The notes: generated by a model not told the origin, from the letters alone. A stretch of 64,000 nt of DNA from Paenibacillus doosanensis (GCF_025060755.1 NZ_JANYUY010000001.1:310001-374000); one strand, 5' to 3'. Counted from the first letter of the stretch, positions 35,501 to 43,959 are shown. Numbers and translations are program-made.

Positions 35501-38500
35501 ATTCTTCGTAATACTGCAAGGGAGGCGGCGATGCTGCAACCTGCGTTTGCGGGAATGCCGGAATCGAGTCGTAGGATATTGTGCTATACGGATGCACTTT
35601 ATCTGCAGCCGTGTAAGATGAGATCGTTCTTGCCGTCAAGTTAATTTCCTTGTAATCATCAACAAATTTTAGCCTTGAGAACAGATTCGGCCGTGTTCCG
35701 TCCCCCCATTCCGCTTTCTTCCCGCTGGCTTTATAACCTGGACCTGAACCGTACGTCACCACTCTGTCACCACTGGCTGAAACACTCGTATTTCCGCTCC
35801 GCAGTGTAGCCAAACTCCAACGGGTCCACTTCTGTTCATATCGGTAGAGGCTCGTTGCCGTTCGCGGTCCGTCCGTCCATACGATCATGACCTCATCGGT
35901 TGCATCATTAAAATACACTTGGCTATTTTGATCGTAGGCAAAGTAGACCAGTTTGATAGGCGAGTGGTTCGGACTTATCAAATAAAGGTTTACATTCGAT
36001 CCTAAGTACTCTTTGGCGATGTATTCATCATTGCCTATAGAGTATACATAATTGGAATCGATAAGAGCGCCATCCGTTATTAAAGTTTTCTTATTGAGGC
36101 CCATATTTTCGCTCCCCATCGGCAATGAGTAATAGGAAGGGCCTTTTAAGCTATCTTGAGATCGTTTACTGCTCACCAATTCCCCATTCGGACCTACCGA
36201 CCACGAATTGTACATATAGGACTTGTCCAAGCTGGTATTCGTCCAGTTGACTAAATCGGTCGCTCTAAACCCTGCCACATTAACGGGCATTGGTTCACTG
36301 GCCGTCCCGGTTACGGTAAATTCAACATTCGGGTTATCGTTGATAACCTGAACCGTGTAATCCCGGTACGCCGACTTGCCGTACCATTCTGGCTCTTTCG
36401 CATAAACGCGGAAGCAGTAATTCCCTACGCGGCTCGGGTTAAACGTAAATTCTTGATTACCGTTGGAGTAGCTTGTCTCATTGACATTGCAAATGCCATT
36501 GTTCGACCAATCATACCCGCCTGTTACTTTATAAATTTCAATGCCGTCGCCGTCCGGACTGTACGACTTGTTTTTAAACTGCTGCGGCCCGCGGCTCATC
36601 GTGTTTATGTATTGGAAGTCAATGATCGGCGGATCGTCCGGCGTGACCGTAATATAGTGATAATCCGGTGCGATTGACTTGAGCCCCGTATTATCAAAAA
36701 CATGAAGTGTGACCGTTACTTTCCCTGTCTTTGCGAAGGAGCTGCTGATGCCGTCCCAGGAAGAGGTCGTTCCATCAGTCCACTCAGCGGAGTTCTTCCA
36801 CTCGTCACGGGCATGATCAATGGTACGTCCCGTCACCGGGGAGTAACTGGCTAACGAATCGAGCGGCGGATTCAGCGGCCGATTCTCTTTGACTACCGTC
36901 GCTCCGTTGATAACCGGTATGGGCGTCGGCCCTTTCACTTCCAGAAAGGCGCAAGAAGGTCTTTCGGCCTCATTTCCTCGTATATCTTTAATAGTGGCAC
37001 ATACTTTATGATAACCTTCCACGCTTGCCGTAATATTGCGATACGAATTTGCGTTGTAAGGCTCTTTCCATCCGGATGCTGCCGGAAGCCCTTTAATCCA
37101 ATCCGTATTCCCTTCACTGAATAACCATGTCCGGAACGTTTCATCGCCGTCCGGGTCTTCTTCTTTTTTGACCTTCAAATCAACGAGATCGCCCACCACT
37201 ACAGGATCGACAACTTCTTTCCCGTTTTTATACCATGCAATCTCGATGGTCGGCGGTTTGTTATTCGGATCGGTTTTAATTTCGAACGTTTTCGGTCCGA
37301 TCGGATCGGATGAACCGCAGGTCGTGTTGATTATCATATACACGGTGACAGTCCCTTTCCCGATGCCGCCGCCGTACGTCATATATCCCGAATCGTAGAC
37401 AAACCAATAATTGGCGTCCTTCGGACTTAACGCCCGCGGATAAAACCTTGAGCTGCCCTGAGTAAAGGTAAATTCGTGAGAAACGTAAGCGCAGCCGTTG
37501 CCTCCGGTTACGGAAATATTTTCTGGCTGCACCAGGTTATCGTCGCCAAAGTAAATGATCGGATTCATGATCGTGAAATCCCCGGTGATTTTCAAGTCGG
37601 GCGGTTTGGGCTGTGACGAGCCGCAGCCGCCCGCAGGCTTGGCTTGGAAGGTCTCGGTACGAGAGTTGTTGCTTTCGTCATCTTCAGCTATCGCATTGTC
37701 GCTATCGACATAGACGGTGATTTGCTTTTCAACTTCGGAGTTGAAGGTGTAGTTGAAGGTTCCTGTTTTCTGTTGTGACCCGAGTCCAGAAAAGGTTTCG
37801 TTTTTTATTTCAGTACCATCAACGCGGATGCTTACTTTAAAGGAGCTACTGGTAGAAGGCCCATTATTAACGATGGTATATTCAAAAGGAATGGACTGTC
37901 CTACAGTAATACAAACATTTTTGGATATTAAGCTAGTCACTTCAAGGTCGGGTTTACTCGGTGGCGGACTGTCATCGGTATAAGCCACAATTTTCATTTT
38001 GGAGTTAAATAGGTACACCTTACCAACGATGTTCATAATCCACTCGTTGTCCCAGCGCAAAACAACACCATTCATTGAATCAGATACTTTATCGTCATAC
38101 GGAACATCAAAGATTGCTTCATAATCAAATCTATAGTGTAAAGTCACTGGATCAATTGTTTGTGTCTTCATATCAAGGATGTTTCTTTTGCTTAATCCCT
38201 GACCATTTGACTTGAATGTAAAATTATCATCAAACTTTAAAGCATCTACGTTTTTAATGTCCACAAGAGGAGTTCCTGGCAGCCCAGGTACCTCTAAAGT
38301 ATTTGTCCATAGAGTTCCTTCGCGATGGTCTTTGGCTACGTTACAAACAACTCCTTTACCTGTGACTTCATTATCTTTTGGTCCATTGGCCACTTTACAA
38401 AAGTCACCGCTGGGTGGCTGGTCATATACATTTGGTCTTGTGCTAATATAATGTCTTTCAGCTTCTCCATCCATATCTTCATCGTAATCATACATCCAAA

Positions 38501-38894
38501 CCAATTTATTTGGATCTCGAAACCAATCGTAGTATCCTTTCGGAATCGCTACTTCCTTTCTAATGGCATCGTATGCAACTCCTTGTATCGATAACCCGTA
38601 CTTATTGCCGCCTTTATTCGGTAACTCTTGAAGCTTATTACCATTTGAATCTTGCAGTTCAACTCTTGTAATTTTTCCGAGTAAATTCACCTCATAATCA
38701 GGGTAGTCCAGCGACTTATACTTCGACAAAAATTTGCCTAATTCTGGCGTATTGTCATTTCCTATCATGTTTGGATCAATGTAAACCTCTCCTAAATCAT
38801 GTTTGATTTCAGCAGCACTCGCTTGTAAAGGATTAAAATGAGCGGGAAGACTCACAATAATAAAAATGAAAATAATAAAAAGTAATCGCCTCAT
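32556..38894 (-). CDS. Giant secreted PKD/CARDB repeat protein (2112 aa)
   Basis: A 2112-residue protein with a signal peptide (1-28, ending LQASAAE). Around 320-430 is a CARDB domain (SIPFEYTIVNNGP onward). Several PKD-like Ig folds follow (for example FTFNPSRVGNYCFRVYAKEP, and near the C-terminus FEGDTVNLINRSTDPDGDE with DYTVTLTATD). About 1300-1420 resembles a LamG/3-keto-disaccharide jelly roll (YQNMYRLESTQSSLRLLKIS). Two tandem fibronectin-like modules lie at about 1770-1960, each with a SWSGW/ASNWSPQTW-type motif. No LPXTG or SLH is seen, but two SLH proteins precede it in the operon, 10 bp away. Likely a surface adhesin or matrix component. The first 1.3 kb of coding sequence is AT-richer than the rest. 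Confidence 0.85.
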   Translation of the reverse strand: MRRLLFIIFIFIIVSLPAHFNPLQASAAEIKHDLGEVYIDPNMIGNDNTPELGKFLSKYKSLDYPDYEVNLLGKITRVELQDSNGNKLQELPNKGGNKYGLSIQGVAYDAIRKEVAIPKGYYDWFRDPNKLVWMYDYDEDMDGEAERHYISTRPNVYDQPPSGDFCKVANGPKDNEVTGKGVVCNVAKDHREGTLWTNTLEVPGLPGTPLVDIKNVDALKFDDNFTFKSNGQGLSKRNILDMKTQTIDPVTLHYRFDYEAIFDVPYDDKVSDSMNGVVLRWDNEWIMNIVGKVYLFNSKMKIVAYTDDSPPPSKPDLEVTSLISKNVCITVGQSIPFEYTIVNNGPSTSSSFKVSIRVDGTEIKNETFSGLGSQQKTGTFNYTFNSEVEKQITVYVDSDNAIAEDDESNNSRTETFQAKPAGGCGSSQPKPPDLKITGDFTIMNPIIYFGDDNLVQPENISVTGGNGCAYVSHEFTFTQGSSRFYPRALSPKDANYWFVYDSGYMTYGGGIGKGTVTVYMIINTTCGSSDPIGPKTFEIKTDPNNKPPTIEIAWYKNGKEVVDPVVVGDLVDLKVKKEEDPDGDETFRTWLFSEGNTDWIKGLPAASGWKEPYNANSYRNITASVEGYHKVCATIKDIRGNEAERPSCAFLEVKGPTPIPVINGATVVKENRPLNPPLDSLASYSPVTGRTIDHARDEWKNSAEWTDGTTSSWDGISSSFAKTGKVTVTLHVFDNTGLKSIAPDYHYITVTPDDPPIIDFQYINTMSRGPQQFKNKSYSPDGDGIEIYKVTGGYDWSNNGICNVNETSYSNGNQEFTFNPSRVGNYCFRVYAKEPEWYGKSAYRDYTVQVINDNPNVEFTVTGTASEPMPVNVAGFRATDLVNWTNTSLDKSYMYNSWSVGPNGELVSSKRSQDSLKGPSYYSLPMGSENMGLNKKTLITDGALIDSNYVYSIGNDEYIAKEYLGSNVNLYLISPNHSPIKLVYFAYDQNSQVYFNDATDEVMIVWTDGPRTATSLYRYEQKWTRWSLATLRSGNTSVSASGDRVVTYGSGPGYKASGKKAEWGDGTRPNLFSRLKFVDDYKEINLTARTISSYTAADKVHPYSTISYDSIPAFPQTQVAASPPPLQYYEESLPDQKLGSTTGNDAHTGVLMDAKGNYYAGQNLNGSFQIYRFDAYTGIPTTVRVVDRGDIVNLTSISEDGNTAGLYWSYYDWGDYMTKSGTVYINLTTGGETGAVATHLEKFDSNSYQNGYGWKNNTLVELSYSTTVTNSSLPIDAKIVSDNQYVTRESGQIYVYNFNPSEGQPDRSNEPFTFGQLVNTSSQQIMNGTILWSMKTHLDHPNMAAGMSFRIQNYQNMYRLESTQSSLRLLKISAGRKTELTRINRSAANDTWIPYKIKLSGSQIKVYENNSLIIDLTDGSFGSGTLGPFSTADSSQFRSITYQWSNADGSFATPGTAIVDTAVSYDVKYDDPEKDPRLDARTQWMYAHVDTTMFLDVGDGKSGLSAYNGKTVQNQILTFDKVGRYKIDYRVPDDPHPDHRIANGDLTFEGYSKYSDWYTQYLIVHRRPISNFTIWQDGSRLVQWTDYSYDPDHCYNSGNCQNQADYPTSHGIYKKKFYYVTPSGSRVDGKLIRPTETGTYIVAMAVADEYNAWSDWYEQTIDICSGCQAAPNHPPSVTLTFPIGSQSNPTPVSLQPTIYWNQSDPDPNTVFELFDLNVKDEWGGCVECVTNKLMGTTAGSWAWTMDNLLTMGRKYQAQVRVSDGEAWSGWSNVGWMATNSPPAAYMSYPYGTQDNPNIVNTRTPILTWTQTDPDAGAIFDYYQIQIANEANNVIIYDSGKVWQHTSSNNGSMQVPIELPTGQKMRVRVMVWDQYDAASNWSPQTWMMINRPPKADFDWTPKPVFEGDTVNLINRSTDPDGDELKFVWQINGPVYYAEPTTVDAVIPGNITDYHPGDYTVTLTATDIHGASDTVTKVVPVGDLNVEGFVRHTDSWNENRQSYNYKKTGDPERPRPYDMFWSGEAFVLAAATNQPAGTVRVHMSYTEMDETLLPSSGNIQWSGQMKRDDFETLPDRSYVFRFTAVWPNGHTENADRIITVNDPWTEFTASVRKE

Positions 38895-38904
38895 TTATTC
38901 ATAC

Positions 38905-40104
38905 CTACTTCAACGTGTAGTCTATATGGGAAGAAAAGACTTCAACTACGTGCGATTCACCAAGTTCCTGGGCCGGATCTCTATAGAGATAAAACTGATC
39001 CCCTTGCTTTCTCACTTGTGCTTTAGGTAATAACTGACCTGTTACAAATCTCAAATCGTTTTCTCCAACATTTAGTTTTATACTTGAACCTAAATAAGTT
39101 TTATTTCTCTCGTCATAAGAAGAGAACCGAGTTACATCAATAAGGTTTCCTTCCTCATCAACCGTATTTTCACTAAAGAAAGGATTAATATTTAATTGAG
39201 CAAAACGAAACGAAATTGGTTCTACCACGCTCACATCAATATGATTGAAAGAAAGTAATGCATAGCTGTTATTTGGATTATCTTGACGCGGGGTACGTTC
39301 CGCACCAAAAGCAGCACTCCATCTAAAATCCGTTGGGATTAGTTTTCTGTTTGGGTCCTTCACATTATCCATATCAACTACAATATACTTTTCAATCTCT
39401 GAATACCCATTCTCCCCCACATATTTCAATGAACTTTCTTCCAGCTTTTGCCCCCTTTTTAAGTATCCATCCGCAAAATACTGCGGCAGCATAGTAATGA
39501 TATTCGTCTTATGCCAATAAATCTCCGCCGCCGAAGTAGCATACTTATCCGCCGGCAGGCTGGCCCCTTCCCGAATCTTCATGATCCGCCGGATGACCGT
39601 CACGGCTTGAGCTCGCGTCGTCGGCTGATCTTCCCCGAGCGTGCCGGCTTCGTCCATGCCGGTAATGATGCCTTTCGATGTGGCCAGGTACATCCACTTC
39701 TTTGCGTCATAGTTCGCTTCCCCTGTAGCGCGGACGGCGATCCGGGCCATTTCCTCGCGGGTAATCGGCTCGTTCAGCTGGTCGGCGGCGAATTCGCCCG
39801 TTTGGTGAATCCCGTTCACTTCGGCCGTCTTCACATAAGGCTGGAACCATTCCCCCGCGGCGTCCTGCTTTTTAAACTTGAGCGCATCGACGACCAGCTT
39901 CAGAAACTCGACGCGGCTGACGTTCTGATCCGGCCGGAACGTGCCGTCCGGGTACCCGTCGACGAATCCGTCCTTCAAGGCGAATTCGATTTGATCCTTG
40001 GCCCAATGGCCGTTAACATCGCTTAATGCCGGAGCGGCGTTTGCGCTGGATATGGATATGAATAGGGATAAGCCGACGATCATACCTGCAATTGTTTTTT
40101 TCAC
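38905..40104 (-). CDS. SLH-domain surface protein with paralogous C-terminal domain
   Basis: A 399-aa secreted protein starting with GTG, AAGGAGAG before it. After a signal peptide (about 1-24) come three SLH domains (about 26-180; DGYPDGTFRPDQNVSRVEFL and two shorter repeats ending VTVIRRIM) that bind secondary cell-wall polymer. Residues 190-399 form a domain with AEIYWHKTN, LPQYF and VVDMDN..DPNR, repeated in the upstream paralogue and not recognised as a known family. It is 10 bp before the giant gene. The GC-rich SLH part (39500-40100) abuts a visibly AT-rich C-terminal part, suggesting a mosaic gene. Confidence 0.85.
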   Translation of the reverse strand: MKKTIAGMIVGLSLFISISSANAAPALSDVNGHWAKDQIEFALKDGFVDGYPDGTFRPDQNVSRVEFLKLVVDALKFKKQDAAGEWFQPYVKTAEVNGIHQTGEFAADQLNEPITREEMARIAVRATGEANYDAKKWMYLATSKGIITGMDEAGTLGEDQPTTRAQAVTVIRRIMKIREGASLPADKYATSAAEIYWHKTNIITMLPQYFADGYLKRGQKLEESSLKYVGENGYSEIEKYIVVDMDNVKDPNRKLIPTDFRWSAAFGAERTPRQDNPNNSYALLSFNHIDVSVVEPISFRFAQLNINPFFSENTVDEEGNLIDVTRFSSYDERNKTYLGSSIKLNVGENDLRFVTGQLLPKAQVRKQGDQFYLYRDPAQELGESHVVEVFSSHIDYTLK

Positions 40105-40142
40105 TATAGTTCTCTCCTTTTTTATAACAAGCTGTTAGATGG

Positions 40143-41369
40143 TTATTTGCTCTTTGCGTTTCCTGCGTAGATGATATGGGTCGGGCCCTCCGCTCCGATG
40201 CCCTTGAAGACCACTCTGACTTGACGGTTAGGATCCGGGGAAGCCAGCTGCCCTTTGGGCAGCACCTCATAGCTTGTGAACGGACGGATGACCTGCTCCC
40301 CTGCATTGCCTGTTACCGCTCCGCCGTATTTTAAGGAAAACCGGTTGTTCCCGATAGGCGTGTAGTGATCGGCCGGAGCCACTTGATACGGATGGCCTTG
40401 TGCCTGAAGTTCTCCTGTATCGTCATACAGTTTATCCATGAAAGAAGCATAGCAAGGCTTAACGGCATTAGACTGAGCCGGAAAGCTTTGAATCCGCAGC
40501 GTCTGCTCCGATACAAGCACATAGATGCCGCTTTCGCCGACATCTTTTATTTTTTTCTCAGCGGTATCCGCCCATTGCAGGTCATCCGGCACAAGGAAAC
40601 GGTTCGGATCATGAGGATTGTCCATATCTACGACAACATAGCGGTCGAGGGAGCAGGTCATATTCCCGTTCATGATGGAATGTGTCGACAGCTCTTCGCG
40701 GTAATCCGCACCGCCCGTCTCGTCGAAATATTGCGGCAGCGCGGATAACAGATTCGTTCGATGCCAATACATCTCCGCTTCCGCTATGACGTATGCATCC
40801 GCAGGGAGGCTGATCCCGGCGCGGAGCTGCTTGATTCTCCCTATTACCGTCACCGCCTGCGCGCGTGTCGTAGGCTCGTCCGGCGCCAATGTTCCCGTTT
40901 GATCCAAACCGTTAATAATCCCCTTCAAGGCGGCAAGGTACAGCCACTTTCGAGTATCCGTCTGATCAATCCCTATCGCCCGCACCGCCATCCGGGCCAT
41001 TTCTTCGCGGGAGATCGGATCTTCGAGCCGATCCTCCGGAAATTCCCCGCTCTTGTAAATCCCTCGAGCCAAAGATGCGTTGAGGTACGGGGTATACCAT
41101 GCGCCGGTGGCTGCCTCCGGTTGATCCCACTGGAGCGCATCCGCCACCAGTTTAATAAACTCCGCCCGGCTCACATTCTGTTCCGGTTTGAACGTGCCGT
41201 CCGGATAACCGTCCACATAGCCCTCCTGAACCGCCGCCGTAATCTGCGGCTCTCCCCAATGATCATGGATGTCGTCGAGACTGCTCGCCTCAGCCGTTCC
41301 GCTCCCCGCTTCCTGCAACAAGGCCGCCGCGACGAGCACGGACAAGGTTAGTTTCATCAACCGGTTCAA
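40143..41369 (-). CDS. SLH-domain surface protein, first of operon
   Basis: A secreted protein of about 408 residues, paralogous to the gene at 38905. It has a signal peptide, three SLH domains (DGYPDGTFKPEQNVSRAEFI and following) and the same C-terminal domain signature (AEMYWHRTN, LPQYF, VVDMDNPHDPNRFLVP). The start is probably the TTG at 41369, nine bases after AAGGGAGAG; the ATG at 41357 is an alternative. Its transcript begins near 41525 and passes a terminator-like hairpin (41421-41471) before the start codon, so expression may be attenuated. Ends in KSK with no sorting signal. Confidence 0.83.
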   Translation of the reverse strand: MNRLMKLTLSVLVAAALLQEAGSGTAEASSLDDIHDHWGEPQITAAVQEGYVDGYPDGTFKPEQNVSRAEFIKLVADALQWDQPEAATGAWYTPYLNASLARGIYKSGEFPEDRLEDPISREEMARMAVRAIGIDQTDTRKWLYLAALKGIINGLDQTGTLAPDEPTTRAQAVTVIGRIKQLRAGISLPADAYVIAEAEMYWHRTNLLSALPQYFDETGGADYREELSTHSIMNGNMTCSLDRYVVVDMDNPHDPNRFLVPDDLQWADTAEKKIKDVGESGIYVLVSEQTLRIQSFPAQSNAVKPCYASFMDKLYDDTGELQAQGHPYQVAPADHYTPIGNNRFSLKYGGAVTGNAGEQVIRPFTSYEVLPKGQLASPDPNRQVRVVFKGIGAEGPTHIIYAGNAKSK

Positions 41370-41420
41370 ATGATCTCTCTCCCTTACACTTTGGTGTCTG
41401 CTTTTACTGAAAAAAACAAA

Positions 41421-41471
41421 TACAAAAAGCACCTCCAGACATAGGAAAATTCCCTTTGAATGGCGGTGCTT
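41421..41471 (-). terminator. Hairpin with T-tract in SLH operon leader (possible attenuator)
   Basis: On the minus strand AAGCACC (41471-41465) pairs with GGTGCTT (41433-41427), with an inner GGAA/TTCC stem, followed by TTTTTG. It would terminate read-through from the gene at 41607, but it also lies within the transcript of the promoter at 41532-41561, before the SLH start. The loop carries TTTCCTATG, complementary to CATAGGAAA at the 5' end of that transcript. Confidence 0.6.
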
Positions 41472-41531
41472 CCGGCTTCTATTATTATGAAATTATAACA
41501 CATCAATGCCAAAACTTTCCTATGCAGTTCG

Positions 41532-41561
41532 ATTATACTAGATACCCTCCGTTTTTGGCAA
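41532..41561 (-). promoter_or_regulatory. Sigma-A promoter upstream of SLH operon leader
   Basis: TTGCCA (41561-41556), 18 bp, TATAAT (41537-41532) on the minus strand. The predicted start near 41525 lies just upstream of the leader hairpin. A second TATAAT-like box at about 41490 has a poor -35. Confidence 0.6.
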
Positions 41562-41606
41562 CCACTATCCGAATAAGTAGTTCTTAAGAACTATTATCAT
41601 CAAAAA

Positions 41607-42065
41607 TCATAACTGCTGCAATAAAATCAGCCCTACCAAATGATCGGCGCTGTCGTTGATACCGTAGAAAAACAAATCCCTTACCTTCGGACTCGGGGTC
41701 AGCAAGTAAGTATCGCGGTACTGCCGGATGGTTTCCCGCTCCCAGCGAATCATTTGCCGTAATCCGTCCGGATATGTGTTGTGAACAAACGGCTCCGGCT
41801 GCACAAGCGGTTCCGTGCCTTTAAGCTCGATGTATAACGCCTCCAGCAAAGCAAAATATTTCTTCTCTTCCGCCAGCATCCGCTCCAAGTCCAAGGCGGT
41901 CTCCTCGTCAGGAGACATCTTGACCAGCGACGCATAAGCCCGAATTAATGTAGCCGTGCGATTAACGCTCCATTGCAGTTGGGACATAAAACGGCGCACG
42001 TCCCGGTACTGCAGCTTCGCAGATAAGGAAAAACTGTCATCGGCAGAGGGGGATTTGATCATCAT
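41607..42065 (-). CDS. Ferritin-like or coat-type helical protein
   Basis: A 152-aa soluble protein made of long helices with Glu/His spacing reminiscent of ferritin-like four-helix bundles (EETALDLERMLAEEKKYF, then RWERETIRQYRDTYLL and a final SADHLVGLILLQQL). No metal site is certain. It follows three small helical proteins on the same strand and may be the last gene of their operon. The ATG pair at 42065 has GGAGG before it. I do not recognise the family confidently. Confidence 0.6.
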   Translation of the reverse strand: MMIKSPSADDSFSLSAKLQYRDVRRFMSQLQWSVNRTATLIRAYASLVKMSPDEETALDLERMLAEEKKYFALLEALYIELKGTEPLVQPEPFVHNTYPDGLRQMIRWERETIRQYRDTYLLTPSPKVRDLFFYGINDSADHLVGLILLQQL

Positions 42066-42154
42066 CCGGCTTCCTCCATTCCCAATCAAAGGTAGGCAAA
42101 ACGCCATACTATAGCCTATTCACTACAGCTCGCCCATGTGCGCCCCCCTATTAT

Positions 42155-42457
42155 TTATTTGCCGGATTCGCGTTTTCCGCTTCGTTTCTCCGCGCTCAGC
42201 AAAGTACGGTTAAGCCAGAGCGCTCCCGGATGTCCGCGACGAAATTTGCGGATTCGGATGCCAGTGAGTTTGACGGCCAGCTGCTTTTGGTAGCGACTGA
42301 TTGCGTCGATCTGTTCTGCCACGCGTTCGGCGGATGCCGCCGGGATTTCCGAGACATCCGCCATGCTTTCGATGATTCGGGCCAGCGCTCTTTGACTGCG
42401 GGCAAGAGAATGCAAAATGTGCAGCTTCAATTTATTTTCTTCATAATGCCAGTTCAT
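42155..42457 (-). CDS. Small helical protein, coupled to upstream gene
   Basis: A 100-aa protein. The N-terminal HYEENKLKLHILHSLARSQR and the later QIDAISRYQKQLAVKLTGIR form amphipathic helices; the C-terminus is basic (KRSGKRESGK). Its ATG overlaps the upstream stop as ATGA, with GGAGGCGG as ribosome site. Its first helix (LHSLARSQRALARII) resembles the opening of the gene at 42825 (LEHIASSQMEMANIL), so the three may be distant paralogues. Function unknown. Confidence 0.62.
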   Translation of the reverse strand: MNWHYEENKLKLHILHSLARSQRALARIIESMADVSEIPAASAERVAEQIDAISRYQKQLAVKLTGIRIRKFRRGHPGALWLNRTLLSAEKRSGKRESGK

Positions 42458-42795
42458 TTGGAGCCGCCTCCGAACGGAAACAAATCTCCGACGCCCGCTT
42501 CCCCGCCTGAATCTGAGCTTTCTTCGTCGTCTCCTAATAAGACGGACATATTTTTCGACAATGCTTGCTCCATCCTCGTCAGACCCTCGATCACTTCGAT
42601 CAATTGCTCATGAACTTCGATCGCCCGTCTGACCTGCTTGCTGTGATCGTCAAACTGCTGGGGAGAAACATGGTTGCAAATCCATTGGCAGGAACGGGTC
42701 GCTTCCGCCGCTTTGGCTTCCAGAATCAAGGCGATGTTGTGATGAAATTTAACCGCAGCCTGCATCATTTTATAATAGGAATCGCTTCTGCTCAA
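42454..42795 (-). CDS. Small helical protein (ILEAK family, acidic tail)
   Basis: A 113-aa protein starting with TTG after AGAGGA. It has KFHHNIALILEAKAAEA (residues 12-28), a central helix with HSKQVRRAIEVHEQLIEVI, then LTRMEQALSKNMSVLLGD and an acidic, Ser/Gly-rich tail ending FPFGGGSK. The ILEAK helix and the final LxxxEQAL-x-KNMSVLL helix match the next upstream gene, making them paralogues. Gene order and shared tags link it to the sugar cluster. Function unknown. Confidence 0.65.
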   Translation of the reverse strand: MSRSDSYYKMMQAAVKFHHNIALILEAKAAEATRSCQWICNHVSPQQFDDHSKQVRRAIEVHEQLIEVIEGLTRMEQALSKNMSVLLGDDEESSDSGGEAGVGDLFPFGGGSK

Positions 42796-42824
42796 TGTTA
42801 GTCCTCTTTTCCGTTAAAAGATGT

Positions 42825-43115
42825 TCATTCTTCCCCGTCCGGCATGTCAACTTCCTTCATCACATAAGACAAGTTTTCGGCTAAGGCTTCCTCCAAATCG
42901 GCCAGACTGCTTAAATAGACTGCGATATTTTTGGCTACGTCCAAGGAATGCTCCGTAAGCATTTCGACGCCATCGACATTTGGATACTGCTCGGCAATAT
43001 TATGAACCAATTGCGACATATGAACGGCGACATGCCGCTTGGCTTCGAGGATATTGGCCATCTCCATTTGCGAGGAGGCGATATGTTCCAACATTTTCGT
43101 AATTTGCTTATGCAT
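42825..43115 (-). CDS. Small helical protein (ILEAK family), first of operon
   Basis: A 96-aa protein with GGGAGG before the ATG. It contains ASSQMEMANILEAKRHVAVH and a C-terminal helix SSLADLEEALAENLSYVM, the latter matching LTRMEQALSKNMSVLL in the next gene. No cysteine, membrane helix or signal peptide is seen. Four genes (43115 to 41607) run in one direction with short gaps or an overlap, so they look like an operon of spore-surface or cytosolic assembly proteins. Function unknown. Confidence 0.65.
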   Translation of the reverse strand: MHKQITKMLEHIASSQMEMANILEAKRHVAVHMSQLVHNIAEQYPNVDGVEMLTEHSLDVAKNIAVYLSSLADLEEALAENLSYVMKEVDMPDGEE

Positions 43116-43224
43116 CCGATCAACCTCCCGGAGGTATAAAGCTGCTCTCTCACAACATATGCAGCCGAAGATTGAAAGACCACAGCATTAGCCTATACAG
43201 ACCGTATTGAAGGGGCGTCCGACG

Positions 43225-43953
43225 CTAAATATGCGCTTGCGGCTCCATGCCCCATTTCTCGATAAACTTTTGGCGATTTTGCAAAATGAGATGCTTAACG
43301 GATTGTTCGTCTTCTTTGCGGAAGCTCGCGCTGCCATGATGATAAATAAAGCAATCTCCGGCAATCATCAGCCGGTAACCCGCTTGGCGGGCTCGGTGGC
43401 AATAGTCGTCATCCTCATAATGCCCCGGGGAAAAACGCTCATCCAGCAGACCGACCTTATGCAGCAGCTCCCGGCGCAGCAAAAAGCACAGCCCTACAAG
43501 CCTTTCCACCTCCATCCATTTCCCGGGGTCCGTCTGATTCATCCGCTCCGTCATATCTTCTACCGTGGTAAAAGTCTCCCCAAGCATCTGCTTGCCGCTT
43601 GCATAATTGGTCATCGGCCCGACGATGCCGATATTTTCGCTGCTGTACAAGCATCGCAGCATGTTGGAAAGCCCGTTCTTCGTCATCAGCGTATCGTTAT
43701 TGAGCAATAGCAGCGCGTCTCCCGTAGCGATGCGCAGCCCCATATTGCAAGCGATCGGGAAGCCGCGATTCCAAGGAAGCGAGATCAGCTTCACATCGTT
43801 CTTCAAGCAATAGTCGACCGAGCCGTCGGACGAACCGTTATCGACTACAATGATCTCATAAGGCGTTAGAGTATGCTGGCGGATGGATTGCAAGCACGGC
43901 TTCAGCCAGGGGAGACCGTTATAGTTAGGTATAATGAAGCTCGTCTTCTGCAT
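43225..43953 (-). CDS. GT2-family glycosyltransferase
   Basis: A 242-aa inverting GT-A enzyme. TSFIIPNYNGLPWLKPCLQS (3-22) and VDNGSSDGS (37-45) bind the nucleotide; NNDTLM (80s) supplies the DxD-like metal site. LLDERFSPGHYEDDDYCHRA near 170-190 is the rhamnosyltransferase-type acceptor segment. It is the last of three GT2 genes in an operon, 6 bp after the preceding stop, with GGAGG upstream. Likely adds rhamnose or another deoxysugar, an inference from family and from the rml genes at the window end. Confidence 0.9.
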   Translation of the reverse strand: MQKTSFIIPNYNGLPWLKPCLQSIRQHTLTPYEIIVVDNGSSDGSVDYCLKNDVKLISLPWNRGFPIACNMGLRIATGDALLLLNNDTLMTKNGLSNMLRCLYSSENIGIVGPMTNYASGKQMLGETFTTVEDMTERMNQTDPGKWMEVERLVGLCFLLRRELLHKVGLLDERFSPGHYEDDDYCHRARQAGYRLMIAGDCFIYHHGSASFRKEDEQSVKHLILQNRQKFIEKWGMEPQAHI

Positions 43954-43959
43954 TCCCTT

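Noticed and set aside
41369-41530. Cyclic-di-GMP or other known riboswitch before the SLH operon
   Set aside because: The leader shows an alternative-pairing hairpin but none of the conserved bases of the c-di-GMP-I/II or other riboswitch classes I know.
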